51,488 nucleotides of DNA from Burkholderiales bacterium (GTDB lineage: Bacteria > Pseudomonadota > Gammaproteobacteria > Burkholderiales > Burkholderiaceae_D), in the NCBI GenBank assembly GCA_016196925.1, contig JACPWS010000010.1, forward strand, positions 1-51,488, given 5' to 3'. Under the pieces are notes generated by a model. The model was not told the origin of the DNA. It made no database searches and worked only from the letters and a program-made list of their open reading frames with translations. Shown piece after piece: positions 32,387 through 44,457 of the stretch (position 1 is the stretch's first letter; every line of letters begins with the position of its first letter). Both the position numbers and the translations under genes were made by a program.

Positions 32387-34165
32387 TTACTTCTTGCGCA
32401 TAGGCGGCAAGTCGGTGCAGACGCCTTTGTAGACTTCGGCCGCCATGCCTATCGATTCACCCAGGGTAGGATGCGGATGGATGGTCTTGCCGATGTCGAC
32501 CGCATCCGCGCCCATCTCGATGGCCAGGGCGATCTCGCCTATCATGTCGCCGGCATGGGTGCCGACGATGCCGCCGCCGACGATGCGGTGGGTTTCGGCG
32601 TCGAACAGCAACTTGGTAAAGCCTTCGTCGCGGCCGTTGGCCACGGCGCGGCCGGAGGCGGCCCACGGGAAGTGGCCCTTCTCCAGCTTGACGCCCTTGG
32701 CCTTGGCTTCGTCTTCGGTGATGCCGACCCACGCCACTTCCGGATCGGTGTAGGCCACCGATGGAATCACGCTGGCGTCGAAGTAGGCTTTCTCGCCGGC
32801 GGCGGCTTCGGCCGCCACATGGGCTTCATGCACCGCCTTGTGCGCCAGCATAGGTTGCCCGACCAAGTCGCCGATGGCGAAGATGTGCGGAACATTGGTG
32901 CGCATCTGCTGATCGACGTTGATGAAACCGCGTTCGGTGACGGCCACGCCAGCCAGCTCGGCAGCGATCTTCTTGCCGTTCGGGCTGCGGCCGACTGCGA
33001 CCAGCACCAGGTCGTAGACTTGCGGCGCCGGGGCGGTTGCACCGGCTTCTGCTGCTTCGAAGGAAACCTTGATGCCCTCGGGCAGCGCTTCCACCGCCAC
33101 GGTCTTGGTCTTCAGCATGATGTTGTCGAAGCGGTGACTATTGTGCTTTTGCCAGACCTTGACCATGTCGCGGTCGGCGCCCTGCATCAGGCCGTCCAGC
33201 ATTTCCACCACGTCGATGCGCGCGCCCAGCGTCGAATACACGGTCGCCATTTCCAGGCCGATGATGCCGCCGCCGATGACCAGCATGCGCTTCGGCACCT
33301 GACGCAATTCCAGCGCGCCGGTGCTGTCGACGATGCGCGGATCAACGGGAACAAAAGGCAGGTTCACCACCGAAGAACCGGCCGCGATGATGGCTTGCTT
33401 GAACTGCACGGTCTTCTTGCTGCCGTCCGCAGCGGTGACCTGGATGTGGTGCGGGCTCACGAACTGGCCCACGCCTTGCACCACGTTGACCTTGCGCGCC
33501 TTGGCCATGCCGGCCAGGCCGGTGGTCATTTTCTTGATCACACCTTCTTTGTAGCCGCGCAGCTTAGCTATGTCGATTTCCGGCTTGGCGAACGTCACGC
33601 CGTGCGCCGCCATGGAGGCGGTCTCATCGATCACGGCCGCCACGTGCAACAGGGCTTTGGAGGGGATGCAACCGACATTCAGGCAGACCCCGCCCAGCGT
33701 GGCATATTTTTCGATCAGGACGGTATTCAGGCCGAGATCGGCCGAGCGGAACGCCGCCGAATAGCCGCCGGGACCGGCGCCCAGCACCATCATGTCGCAT
33801 TCGATATCGACCGTACCGGCGTAGCTGGAGGCTTGCGGTGCAGGCGCTGCAGCCACGGCAGGTGCGGCGGCGACCGGGGCGGCTGCCGCAGGCGCTGCAA
33901 CGGCAGGTGCGGATGCCGCTGCGCCGGCTTCCGCCTCGATCAGCAACAACAAGGAGCCTTCGGCCACTTTGTCGCCGATTTTAATTTTGACTTCCTTGAC
34001 CACGCCGGCGTGGCTGGAAGGAATTTCCATGCTGGCCTTGTCGGATTCGACCGTGATCAGCGACTGATCGACACGGATGGTGTCGCCGACTTTGACCAGC
34101 AATTCTATGACTTCGACTTCCTTGAAATCGCCGATATCGGGTACTTTGACTTCCGTAATGCTCAT
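32387..34165 (-). CDS. lpdA: Dihydrolipoyl dehydrogenase (E3) with N-terminal lipoyl domain
   Basis: A 592-residue E3 of the pyruvate dehydrogenase complex. Residues 1-80 are a lipoyl domain with lipoylation Lys43 in ESDKASMEI, joined by an Ala/Pro-rich linker (about 80-115). The flavoprotein part has [12 protein letters not shown], the redox disulfide C161-L-N-V-G-C166, an NAD-binding [13 protein letters not shown], and the C-terminal HPHPTLGE with the catalytic His. It reoxidises dihydrolipoamide using NAD. An attached lipoyl domain on E3 is known in betaproteobacteria and Neisseria. It is the third gene of the leftward aceE-aceF-lpdA operon. Its 3' end is duplicated at 30122-30290. Confidence 0.96.
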   Translation of the reverse strand: MSITEVKVPDIGDFKEVEVIELLVKVGDTIRVDQSLITVESDKASMEIPSSHAGVVKEVKIKIGDKVAEGSLLLLIEAEAGAAASAPAVAAPAAAAPVAAAPAVAAAPAPQASSYAGTVDIECDMMVLGAGPGGYSAAFRSADLGLNTVLIEKYATLGGVCLNVGCIPSKALLHVAAVIDETASMAAHGVTFAKPEIDIAKLRGYKEGVIKKMTTGLAGMAKARKVNVVQGVGQFVSPHHIQVTAADGSKKTVQFKQAIIAAGSSVVNLPFVPVDPRIVDSTGALELRQVPKRMLVIGGGIIGLEMATVYSTLGARIDVVEMLDGLMQGADRDMVKVWQKHNSHRFDNIMLKTKTVAVEALPEGIKVSFEAAEAGATAPAPQVYDLVLVAVGRSPNGKKIAAELAGVAVTERGFINVDQQMRTNVPHIFAIGDLVGQPMLAHKAVHEAHVAAEAAAGEKAYFDASVIPSVAYTDPEVAWVGITEDEAKAKGVKLEKGHFPWAASGRAVANGRDEGFTKLLFDAETHRIVGGGIVGTHAGDMIGEIALAIEMGADAVDIGKTIHPHPTLGESIGMAAEVYKGVCTDLPPMRKK

Positions 34166-34182
34166 AGCTTTAGCTCCGTAAT

Positions 34183-34226
34183 CCCCCTCCCTTTCAAGGG
34201 GAGGGTCGGGGTGGGGATGGGTTTCC
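34183..34226 (+). repeat. GGGGAGGG-type dispersed repeat, copy 1
   Basis: Contains CCTTTCAAGGGGAGGG followed by GGGGTGGGGATGGG in the aceF-lpdA gap. Two more copies, in inverted orientation to one another, make up 35581-35689 in the aceE-aceF gap. Confidence 0.8.
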
Positions 34227-34249
34227 TTCGCGCGTAACGAAAGTCGCGC

Positions 34250-35563
34250 TTACAGCAAGGTTTTACGCAAATCAGCCAGCACATCCGCCAGATAGGCGGT
34301 GAACTTGGCGGCCATGGCGCCGTCGATCACGCGGTGATCGTAAGACAGCGAGAGCGGCAACATCAGGCGCGGCTGGAAAGCCTTACCGTCCCATACCGGC
34401 TTCATGCTGGATTTGGAGAGGCCCAGGATCGCCACTTCCGGCGCATTGATGATAGGCGTGAAGGCCGTGCCGCCTATGCCGCCCAGCGAAGAAATGGTGA
34501 AAGTTGCGCCCTGCATGTCGGCCGGCTTCAGCTTGCCTTCGCGCGCCTGGGCCGACAGTTCGCCCATTTCGACCGCGATTTGCGACAAGGTTTTTTGATC
34601 GGCATTTTTGACGACCGGCACCACCAGGCCGTTCGGCGTATCGGCCGCAAAGCCGACGTTGTAGTACTGCTTCAGTATCAGGTTCTCGCCGCTGGCATCG
34701 AGCGAGGCATTGAAGGCCGGGAATTTCTTCAGGGCCGAGACGCTGGCCTTGATCACGAAAGCCAGCATGGTCAGCTTCACGCCGGATTTGGCCATCGCCG
34801 TATTCGAGGATTTGCGGAACTCTTCCAGGTCGCTGATATCGGCTTCGTCGAATTGCGTGACATGCGGGATCATCACCCAGTTGCGGTGCAGATTCGGGCC
34901 GCTGAGTTTCTTGATGCGCGACAAAGGCTGGGTCGTGGTGGCGCCGAATTTGCTGAAATCCAGCGAAGGCCAGGCCAGCAAGTTCAGGCCGCTGCTGCTG
35001 CCATTCGTTGCCGCCGCCAAGGCCGGCGCCGCAGTGCTGCCGGCCATGATGCCTTTCACGAAATTCTGCACGTCTTCTTGCGTGATGCGGCCCTTCTGGC
35101 CGGAACCGGCGACGCGCGTCAGATCGACGCCGAGTTCGCGTGCGAACTTGCGAATCGAGGGCGAGGCGTGCGCCTTGCCGGCAGGTTGTACCGGCGCTGC
35201 GGCTGCTGCGGGTGCGGCGGCGACTGCGGCTGCGGGGACAACGACAGCGGCTACCGGCGCGGCTGGTGCGGCCGCTGCTGGTGCCGGCGCGACGGCGGGT
35301 GCGGCCGCAGGGGCCGCAGCGGCGCCGTCTGCTTCCACGACCAAGAGCAGCGAACCTTCCGCTACTTTATCGCCGACCTTGACTTTGATTTCCTTGACCA
35401 CGCCAGCATGGCTGGACGGGATTTCCATACTGGCCTTGTCGGATTCGACCGTGATCAGGGATTGATCGACCTTGATGGTGTCGCCGACTTTGACCATCAA
35501 TTCTATGACTTCGACTTCCTTGAAATCGCCGATGTCCGGCACTTTGACTTCCACGTTACTCAT
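34250..35563 (-). CDS. aceF: Pyruvate dehydrogenase E2, dihydrolipoamide acetyltransferase
   Basis: A 437-residue E2 with one lipoyl domain (Lys43 in ESDKASMEI), a long Ala/Pro-rich swinging linker (about residues 80-130), a peripheral subunit-binding domain (SPSIRKFARELGVDL, GRITQEDVQ) and a catalytic acetyltransferase domain. His410 and Asp414 in SYDHRVIDG are the active-site pair. It transfers acetyl from E1 to CoA and forms the complex core. Many proteobacterial E2 proteins have two or three lipoyl domains; this one has a single domain. It is the middle gene of the operon. Confidence 0.96.
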   Translation of the reverse strand: MSNVEVKVPDIGDFKEVEVIELMVKVGDTIKVDQSLITVESDKASMEIPSSHAGVVKEIKVKVGDKVAEGSLLLVVEADGAAAAPAAAPAVAPAPAAAAPAAPVAAVVVPAAAVAAAPAAAAAPVQPAGKAHASPSIRKFARELGVDLTRVAGSGQKGRITQEDVQNFVKGIMAGSTAAPALAAATNGSSSGLNLLAWPSLDFSKFGATTTQPLSRIKKLSGPNLHRNWVMIPHVTQFDEADISDLEEFRKSSNTAMAKSGVKLTMLAFVIKASVSALKKFPAFNASLDASGENLILKQYYNVGFAADTPNGLVVPVVKNADQKTLSQIAVEMGELSAQAREGKLKPADMQGATFTISSLGGIGGTAFTPIINAPEVAILGLSKSSMKPVWDGKAFQPRLMLPLSLSYDHRVIDGAMAAKFTAYLADVLADLRKTLL

Positions 35564-35580
35564 AGCTGTTCTCCATTTAC

Positions 35581-35689
35581 TCCCTCCCCTTCAAGGGGAG
35601 GGTTGGGGTGGGGATGGGTTTCTATCGCATACCGGGGTGTTTTTCAGAAACCCATCCCCACCCTAGCCCTCCCCTTGGAAGGGGAGGGA
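35581..35689. repeat. Large inverted repeat in the aceE-aceF gap
   Basis: Left arm 35581-35621 and right arm 35648-35689 are near-perfect inverted copies of about 41 bases, with one single-base indel and two mismatches, around a 26-base loop. Each arm contains its own small CCTCCCCTT-AAGGGGAGGG hairpin. On the operon message it would make a long stem between aceE and aceF and could tune the amounts of E1 and E2. A third copy lies at 34183-34226. Confidence 0.85.
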
Positions 35690-35718
35690 ACGTTAGTGGG
35701 ATTATTTAAATCTACAAA

Positions 35719-38322
<2,604 letters not shown>

Positions 38323-38402
38323 AGTGCTCTCCTGTTATGCGCGCCCTAGGCAGGCGCAGGGGGATTTACCGAAAACTGGTGCATAGTTTGTTTAGTGGGA
38401 GA

Positions 38403-38430
38403 ATTCTAACAGGAGTTTTTAATTTTTCAA
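38403..38430 (-). promoter_or_regulatory. Promoter of the pyruvate dehydrogenase operon
   Basis: On the minus strand TTGAAA (38430-38425), a 16-base spacer and TAGAAT (38408-38403) form a fair sigma70 promoter. The predicted start near 38396 gives a leader of about 74 bases before aceE. No clear PdhR-type operator was recognised. Confidence 0.55.
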
Positions 38431-38586
38431 ATAGCGATATTGAATTTCATAATGTGATATTTATGCTGCACCGCAAGATTTTATTCGGCGCTGACGTCGT
38501 GCCGCCGAAGTTCGCCTGCGATCAGGTTTCCAGCCTGGAGATGCATCACTTATAATCTCGCTTTGATCTTCTCTAAACACATCATC

Positions 38587-39432
38587 ATGACTGCCCACAT
38601 CATCAGCGGAACCGAACTCTCCAAACAAATCCGCGCCGACGTCACCCGTCGCGCCGCCGCCCTGAGCGCGCAAGGCAAGCAGCCTGGCCTGGCCGTGATC
38701 CTGGTCGGCGAAAACCCGGCCTCGCAAGTGTATGTACGCAACAAGGTCAAGGCTTGCCAAGATTGCGGCTTTTATTCGGTACTGGAAAAGTACGAGGCCG
38801 ACCTGAGCGAAGCGGCGTTGCTGGCGCACATAGACCGCCTGAACCACGATCCGAAAATCAACGGCATCCTGGTGCAATTGCCTTTGCCGGCGCATATCAA
38901 TGCCAATAAGGTGATAGAAGCGATCGCCGCCGAAAAGGATGTGGACGGCTTCCACATCAGCAACGCCGGCCTGCTGATGACCGGCCAACCGCTGTTCCGC
39001 CCTTGCACCCCGTACGGCGTGATGAAGATGCTGGAATCCATCAACTACCCGGTGCGCGGCGCGAACGCCGTGGTAGTCGGCGCCTCGAATATCGTCGGCA
39101 AGCCGCAAGCGATGTTACTCTTGCAAGCCGGCGCCACCGTCACCATCTGTAATTCCAAGACGCGCGACCTCGGTGCCCATACCCGCAACGCCGATATCCT
39201 GGTGGTGGCCACCGGCAAGCGCAATATCGTGACGGCCGACATGGTGAAACCGGGCGCGGTGGTGATAGACGTAGGCATGAACCGCGACGAAGCCGGCAAA
39301 CTGTGCGGCGACGTTGATTACACGCCGACCGCGGAAGTAGCCGGCTACATCACTCCGGTGCCGGGCGGCGTCGGTCCGATGACGATCACCATGCTACTGG
39401 TTAACACTATCGAAGCAGCCGAGAGAACCTGA
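38587..39432 (+). CDS. folD: Methylenetetrahydrofolate dehydrogenase/cyclohydrolase FolD
   Basis: A 281-residue bifunctional enzyme of one-carbon metabolism, interconverting 5,10-methylene- and 10-formyl-tetrahydrofolate with NADP. Seen are [14 protein letters not shown] with the catalytic Lys, [11 protein letters not shown], the family signature [11 protein letters not shown], a Rossmann stretch [17 protein letters not shown] and the closing [18 protein letters not shown] 38587 is the family start; a frame extension upstream is ignored. A TATAAT at about 38551 may be its -10 box. It ends one base before the next gene. Confidence 0.96.
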   Translation: MTAHIISGTELSKQIRADVTRRAAALSAQGKQPGLAVILVGENPASQVYVRNKVKACQDCGFYSVLEKYEADLSEAALLAHIDRLNHDPKINGILVQLPLPAHINANKVIEAIAAEKDVDGFHISNAGLLMTGQPLFRPCTPYGVMKMLESINYPVRGANAVVVGASNIVGKPQAMLLLQAGATVTICNSKTRDLGAHTRNADILVVATGKRNIVTADMVKPGAVVIDVGMNRDEAGKLCGDVDYTPTAEVAGYITPVPGGVGPMTITMLLVNTIEAAERT

Positions 39433-39433
39433 G

Positions 39434-41497
39434 ATGACACAAGAAAATCCCCTGCTGGACTTTAGCGACCTGCCGCGTTTCGACGATATCCGCGCCGAGC
39501 ACGTGAGCCCGGCGATCAGCGCCCTGCTGGAAGAAAACCGGGCGGTGGTGGCGCAGCTGGAACACAGCGGCACCGTAGTCAGCTGGGAGAATTTTGTAGA
39601 ACCGCTGGAAAACGTCACCGAAAAACTCGGGCGCGCCTGGGGCATAGTCGGCCATCTGAATGCGGTGGTCGACACGCCGGAGTTGCGCGCCGCGTATAAC
39701 GAAAACCAGCCGGCCATCACCGAATTCTGGACCGCGCTCGGTCAGAATCTGGCTTTGTTCGACAAGTACAAAGCCTTGCGCGCCAGTGCCGCTTTCGAAC
39801 AAATGCCGGCCGCCAGGAAAACCATTATCCAGAATGCGATCCGCGATTTCCGCCTCGGCGGCGCAGAATTGCCGGAAGATAAAAAACAGCGTTACGCCGA
39901 GATTCAGGAAAGACAAGCAGCCTTGTCCACCAAGTTCTCGGAAAACGTGCTGGATGCGACCAACGCTTACGGCCTGTTTATCGAAGACCTCACGGAATTA
40001 ACCGGTTTACCGGAAGACGTATTACAGGCTGCCAAAACAGCCGCCGCAAAAGACGGCAAGCCCGGCTATAAATTCACGCTGCACTTCCCTTCCTATTTCC
40101 CGGTCTTGCAATACGCCGACAGCCGCTCCCTGCGCGAAACGATTTACCGCGCGAACGCCACCAAGGCCTCCGAACTCGGCGCCAACAGCGAATGGGATAA
40201 CAGCGCCATCATCGGCGAGTTGCTGCAATTGCGCAAAGAAGAGGCGGAACTGCTCGGCTACGCGAATTTCGCCGAAGTCTCGCTGGTCAGCAAGATGGCC
40301 GAGTCGCCGGCCCAGGTCAGCCACTTCCTAGAAGACCTGGCGCAGCGCGCCCGCCCGTTCGCCGAAAAAGACCTGGCCGAGTTGCGTGCGTTCGCCGCCG
40401 AACAATGCGGCATAGACGATCTGCAAGCCTGGGACACGACTTATGTCTCGGAAAAACTGCGCGAACAGCGTTACGCGTTTTCCGAGCAAGAAGTGAAGCA
40501 ATATTTCCCCGAGCCGCAAGTGGTGCAAGGCTTGTTCCGCGTGATCGCTACCCTGTTCGCCGTCGACATCAAGACTGACCAGGCAGCCACCTGGCATCCG
40601 GACGTCAAGTTTTATCGCATAGAAAAAGACGGCAAGCTGGTCGGCCAGTTTTACCTCGACCTGTATGCGCGCAACGGCAAGCGCGGCGGCGCCTGGATGG
40701 ACGATGCGCGCGGCCGGCGCCGCACCGCGAGCGGCATCCAGACCCCGGTGGCTTACCTGACCTGTAATTTCAGCGAACCGGTAAGCACCGACGGCGTCGC
40801 TAAACCAGCCCTGTTCACGCACGACGAAGTGATCACGCTATTCCACGAGTTCGGCCACGGCTTGCACCATCTGCTGACTCAGGTGGAAGACCTGGCCGTG
40901 TCGGGCATCTCCGGCGTCGAATGGGATGCGGTGGAATTGCCTTCGCAATTCATGGAAAATTTCTGCTGGGAATGGGACGTGTTGCAAGGCATGACGGCCC
41001 ACGCCGAGACCGGCGCCGCCTTGCCGCGCGCGCTGTATGACAAGATGATCGCGGCCAAAAATTTCCAATCGGGCCTGCAAACCCTGCGCCAGGTGGAATT
41101 CTCCCTGTTCGACATGCGCCTGCACGACAGTTACCAGCCGGGCGGATCGCATACCGTGCAAGACATCCTAAACACGGTCAGGGAACAAGTCAGCGTCTTC
41201 ACTCCGCCCGAATTCAACCGCTTCCAGCACTCGTTCGGCCATATCTTTTCCGGCGGTTATGCGGCCGGCTACTACAGCTATAAATGGGCGGAAGTCTTAT
41301 CGGCCGACGCCTATGCCGCGTTTGAAGAACATGGCCAGCCCGAAGGCAGCACCCTGTCGCGCATTGCCGGCAAAAAATTTCAGACCGAAGTGCTGGAAGT
41401 CGGCGGCTCGCGCCCCGCGCTGGAATCGTTCAAGGCTTTCCGCGGCCGCGAGCCGACTATCGATGCGCTGTTGCGCCATAGCGGCATGAAAATCTGA
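39434..41497 (+). CDS. prlC: Oligopeptidase A, M3 family metallopeptidase
   Basis: A 687-residue zinc peptidase. The metal site is H471-E472-F-G-H475 in TLFHEFGHGLHHL, with a downstream Glu in ISGVEWDAVELPSQFMENF. A long alpha-helical N-terminal half is typical of M3A enzymes such as oligopeptidase A (PrlC), which degrade short cytoplasmic peptides including cleaved signal peptides. No export signal is present. It starts one base after the folD stop, so the two are coupled. Confidence 0.92.
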   Translation: MTQENPLLDFSDLPRFDDIRAEHVSPAISALLEENRAVVAQLEHSGTVVSWENFVEPLENVTEKLGRAWGIVGHLNAVVDTPELRAAYNENQPAITEFWTALGQNLALFDKYKALRASAAFEQMPAARKTIIQNAIRDFRLGGAELPEDKKQRYAEIQERQAALSTKFSENVLDATNAYGLFIEDLTELTGLPEDVLQAAKTAAAKDGKPGYKFTLHFPSYFPVLQYADSRSLRETIYRANATKASELGANSEWDNSAIIGELLQLRKEEAELLGYANFAEVSLVSKMAESPAQVSHFLEDLAQRARPFAEKDLAELRAFAAEQCGIDDLQAWDTTYVSEKLREQRYAFSEQEVKQYFPEPQVVQGLFRVIATLFAVDIKTDQAATWHPDVKFYRIEKDGKLVGQFYLDLYARNGKRGGAWMDDARGRRRTASGIQTPVAYLTCNFSEPVSTDGVAKPALFTHDEVITLFHEFGHGLHHLLTQVEDLAVSGISGVEWDAVELPSQFMENFCWEWDVLQGMTAHAETGAALPRALYDKMIAAKNFQSGLQTLRQVEFSLFDMRLHDSYQPGGSHTVQDILNTVREQVSVFTPPEFNRFQHSFGHIFSGGYAAGYYSYKWAEVLSADAYAAFEEHGQPEGSTLSRIAGKKFQTEVLEVGGSRPALESFKAFRGREPTIDALLRHSGMKI

Positions 41498-41514
41498 GTC
41501 TGATGGAGAAAATT

Positions 41515-42132
41515 ATGAAGTTGCTTGCAAAAGTAATGCTCTGCACCGTATTGCCGGCGGCCTTGTTTGCCGCCCAAGCCCAGGCGCAGCTATATAAGTG
41601 GGTGGGGCCGGATGGCAAGATCAACTATAGCGACCGGCCGCCGTCGCCGGAACTCAGGTTGCTTGAAAAAAAATCGCTGCCCGAAGCCGACGACACCGTC
41701 AGCCTGCCCTACGAACTGGCCAATGCCGCTTCCAAAAATCCGGTGACGCTGTACACTGCAGAGTCTTGCACTCCCTGCGACGACGGACGCAAGCTGTTAA
41801 AAGCCGGCGGCATCCCGTTTGCCGAGAAAACGGTGAAGAGCAATGAAGACATAGAAAAATTGCGGCAAGCCGGCGGCAATGCGCAAGTTCCTTTGTTGCA
41901 GATAGGCGGCAATACCCTGAACGGTTTCGATAGCGGCAACTGGAAATCAGCCTTAACGAATGCAGGCTATCCCGACAGCAATAAATTGCCGAAAGAATAC
42001 CGCCACCCTCCAGCCGAGCCGGCCGCGCCAGCAGCTGCGCCGGCGCCTAAGGAAAGCGGCAACGGCAAGCTGCGCAAGTCGCCGCCCGCACCGAAACCTG
42101 CACCGGCGCCGGACAAAGGCTTTCAATTTTAA
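41515..42132 (+). CDS. Exported DUF4124-glutaredoxin-like fusion protein
   Basis: About 205 residues. A signal peptide ending AQAQA is followed by a DUF4124 domain (LYKWVGPDGKINYSDRPP), then a glutaredoxin-like domain with the CTPC pair in YTAESCTPCDDGRKLL and QVPLLQIGG, the cis-Pro loop. The tail (about 160-205) is a Pro/Ala/Lys-rich tether. It may act as a periplasmic thiol protein; the substrate is unknown. ATG 41515 is preferred over ATG 41503 because GGAG lies 6 bases before it. It follows the oligopeptidase by 17 bases. Confidence 0.82.
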   Translation: MKLLAKVMLCTVLPAALFAAQAQAQLYKWVGPDGKINYSDRPPSPELRLLEKKSLPEADDTVSLPYELANAASKNPVTLYTAESCTPCDDGRKLLKAGGIPFAEKTVKSNEDIEKLRQAGGNAQVPLLQIGGNTLNGFDSGNWKSALTNAGYPDSNKLPKEYRHPPAEPAAPAAAPAPKESGNGKLRKSPPAPKPAPAPDKGFQF

Positions 42133-42133
42133 A

Positions 42134-42553
42134 ATGACGCGCATCGACTTTCATAGCAATGTGGCGGACAAGATCGCCTATACCTGCCGCCTGATACGCA
42201 AGGCGCGCGCGGCCGATTGCAAGATCGTGGTGTTTCATCACGATTTCACGCAACTGCAGCGCCTGAACGAAGCGCTATGGACTTTTTCGGAAGCCGACTT
42301 TTTGCCGCACGTCATGCTGGACGATCCGCTGGCTGAGCTGACCCCGGTCATCCTGAGCGCGGACGACGCAGCCGAGTGCCCGCATTATGAGTTGTTGATC
42401 AACCTGTCTTCCGCTACTCCCGGCAATTTCCTGCGCTTCGAACGCATGATAGAAATCGTTTCCGACGAAGAACAAGACAGGCTGGCCGGCCGCGAACGCT
42501 ACCGCGCTTATCAGCAACAGGGACATGCCCTGACGCATACAGTGGCGAAATAA
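42134..42553 (+). CDS. holC: DNA polymerase III chi subunit HolC
   Basis: A 139-residue protein with the HolC pattern: RIDFHSNVADKIAYTCRLIRKA, then VVFHHD, ALWTFSEADFLPHV and a late ERYRAYQQQGHAL. Chi links the clamp loader psi subunit to single-strand-binding protein at the replication fork. The start is fixed by the short spacing after the preceding stop (one base between). Its stop TAA overlaps the next ATG. Confidence 0.93.
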   Translation: MTRIDFHSNVADKIAYTCRLIRKARAADCKIVVFHHDFTQLQRLNEALWTFSEADFLPHVMLDDPLAELTPVILSADDAAECPHYELLINLSSATPGNFLRFERMIEIVSDEEQDRLAGRERYRAYQQQGHALTHTVAK

Positions 42554-42909
42554 TGGACAATCAAATCGACGACAGCATCCCGCTACTGACCGAAATTATT
42601 CCACCGGAGCTGGACATGCCTGCCGCAACCGGGTTGGATGAGGCCGCTGCACAACAGCAATCCGGCAGCATCAGCGAAGAAGATTGGCACAAACTGGAAC
42701 AGACTCTCAGAGAAGACATCTTGCGCCAGGTATTGTCACGCATCGATTTCGTGCTGGAACACCGGGTACGCGACAGCCTGGCCGATGTATTGCAAACCGC
42801 CGTAGAAAATCTGGCAATCGAAATCCGCTCCGGACTGCATCAGACCATGGACGACGTGATCAGGCGCGCCGTGACCCAGGAAATCGCCAAGGCGAAATCT
42901 ATAAAATAA
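42553..42909 (+). CDS. Small conserved protein adjacent to holC (DUF2486-like)
   Basis: A 118-residue soluble, acidic protein. The N terminus is Pro/acid-rich and poorly ordered; the C-terminal half is helical (DILRQVLSRIDFVLEHRVRD, then LADVLQTAVENLAIEIRSGL). It resembles the DUF2486-type proteins found after holC in Burkholderiales, but the match is from memory. It shares one base with the holC stop. Function unknown. An AT-rich gap follows. Confidence 0.65.
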   Translation: MDNQIDDSIPLLTEIIPPELDMPAATGLDEAAAQQQSGSISEEDWHKLEQTLREDILRQVLSRIDFVLEHRVRDSLADVLQTAVENLAIEIRSGLHQTMDDVIRRAVTQEIAKAKSIK

Positions 42910-43050
42910 ACATGTTTCAGCAAAATACTTTTATTTTTAAACAGAATTCTTAAATTTTCTTTTTAAATTAAAATAATTTCAGACTTTATTGAACACCTGG
43001 AAAATCAATAACTTTCTACAATCTTCCCACTTCAACAGGAGATTTCCACA

Positions 43051-44319
43051 ATGAAAGTCATCGTTCTGGGTTCAGGCATTATCGGCACATCCTCCGCATG
43101 GTTCTTGCAAAAGGAAGGGCACGATGTCTGCGTGATAGAGCGCCAGCCCGGCGTCGCGCAAGAGACCAGTTTCGCCAACGGTTGCCAGATTTCGGTATCG
43201 CATGCCGAACCCTGGGCCAATCCGTCCGCACCGCTAAAAGTCCTGAAATGGCTGGGGCAGGACGATGCACCGCTGTTGTTTCGCCCGCGCGCGGAACTGC
43301 TGCAATGGCGCTGGGGACTGAGTTTTTTGCGCGAATGCACGCAAAAACGCACCGACGAAAATATCCGCCAGATCGTCAGCATTGCCGAATATAGCCGCCA
43401 GACCCTGCAAGCGCTACGCGCCGAAACCGGGATAGACTACGATAGCCTGAGCAAGGGCATCCTGCACTTTTACACCGACCAGAAAGAATTCGAGAATTCC
43501 CTGCCGGCCGCGCGGCTGATGCGAGAACTCGGCTGCCCCAGGATGTCGATAGACGCCGAAGAAGTGCTGCGCAGGGAACCGGCACTAGCCGGCATACGCG
43601 ACCAGATAGTCGGCGGCGACTACACGGAAACCGATGAATCCGGCGACGTATATAAGTTCACTGCCGGCCTGGCCCAAAAGGCCGCTGCCGCCGGGGTCGA
43701 TTTTCAGTTCAACACGACGGTGACCCGCCTCTTGAGCGAAGGCAGCGGCGCGACCGCAAAAATTACCGGGGTGGAAGTGATCGACGGCACAGGACGCCAC
43801 CGGGTCTTGCGCGCCGACGCCTTTGTCATGGCCATGGGTAGTTTCTCGCAAGCCTTGCTGAAACCGCTCGGCGTCAATCTGATGATTTATCCCGGCAAAG
43901 GCTATTCCGCCACTTACCACGTCACGAATCCCGAGCAAGCCCCGACCATCTCGCTGACCGATGACGGCCATAAACTGGTGGTGTCGCGCCTGGGCGACCG
44001 TCTGCGCGTGGCCGGCACCTGCGAAATCAACGGCTATACCCGCGAACTGAACACGGCGCGCTGCGCAGCGATCACGCGCCGCACCCGCGAACTGTTTCCG
44101 CACGCCTGCGACTACGGTAATCCGGTGTACTGGACCGGCCTGCGCCCTTTAACGCCATCCAACGTCCCGTATATAGGCAAGACGAAATACAGCAATCTGT
44201 ATCTGAACACCGGCCACGGCACGCTGGGCTGGACCATGGGCGCCGGTTCCGGCAAGGCCATCGCAGAAATCGTTTCCGGACGTCGCCCTACCCTGGACTT
44301 TGCGTTTACCGGCATGTGA
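43051..44319 (+). CDS. dadA: D-amino acid dehydrogenase small subunit DadA
   Basis: A 422-residue FAD enzyme that oxidises D-amino acids, chiefly D-alanine, to keto acids and feeds electrons to the respiratory chain at the inner membrane. It has the dinucleotide motif VLGSGIIGTSSAW with CVIERQPGVAQETSFANGCQIS, and the C-terminal WTGLRPLTPSNVPYIGKTKY and NTGHGTLGWTMGAGSGK. AGGAG at 43037-43041 supports the ATG. A convergent Lrp/AsnC gene downstream suggests amino-acid-responsive control. The upstream gap 42910-43050 is AT-rich, a likely site for Lrp-type binding. Confidence 0.93.
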   Translation: MKVIVLGSGIIGTSSAWFLQKEGHDVCVIERQPGVAQETSFANGCQISVSHAEPWANPSAPLKVLKWLGQDDAPLLFRPRAELLQWRWGLSFLRECTQKRTDENIRQIVSIAEYSRQTLQALRAETGIDYDSLSKGILHFYTDQKEFENSLPAARLMRELGCPRMSIDAEEVLRREPALAGIRDQIVGGDYTETDESGDVYKFTAGLAQKAAAAGVDFQFNTTVTRLLSEGSGATAKITGVEVIDGTGRHRVLRADAFVMAMGSFSQALLKPLGVNLMIYPGKGYSATYHVTNPEQAPTISLTDDGHKLVVSRLGDRLRVAGTCEINGYTRELNTARCAAITRRTRELFPHACDYGNPVYWTGLRPLTPSNVPYIGKTKYSNLYLNTGHGTLGWTMGAGSGKAIAEIVSGRRPTLDFAFTGM

Positions 44320-44388
44320 CGCCGCCCCGCCGCCGACGGGCGGCGACGGCATAAACAACGCAGTAAACCCCTTTCCCATTTTCCCCTC

Positions 44389-44424
44389 ACGCATTTGCTG
44401 GCGAGTTTGCAAATGCGTTTTTTT
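44389..44424 (+). terminator. Intrinsic terminator after dadA
   Basis: ACGCATTTGC (44389-44398) and GCAAATGCGT (44409-44418) form a perfect 10-bp stem with a 10-base loop and a run of T residues. It lies between dadA and the convergent regulator. Confidence 0.9.
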
Positions 44425-44457
44425 GTCATCCGCTAGCGGCTTGAGCGCGTTAAATAT

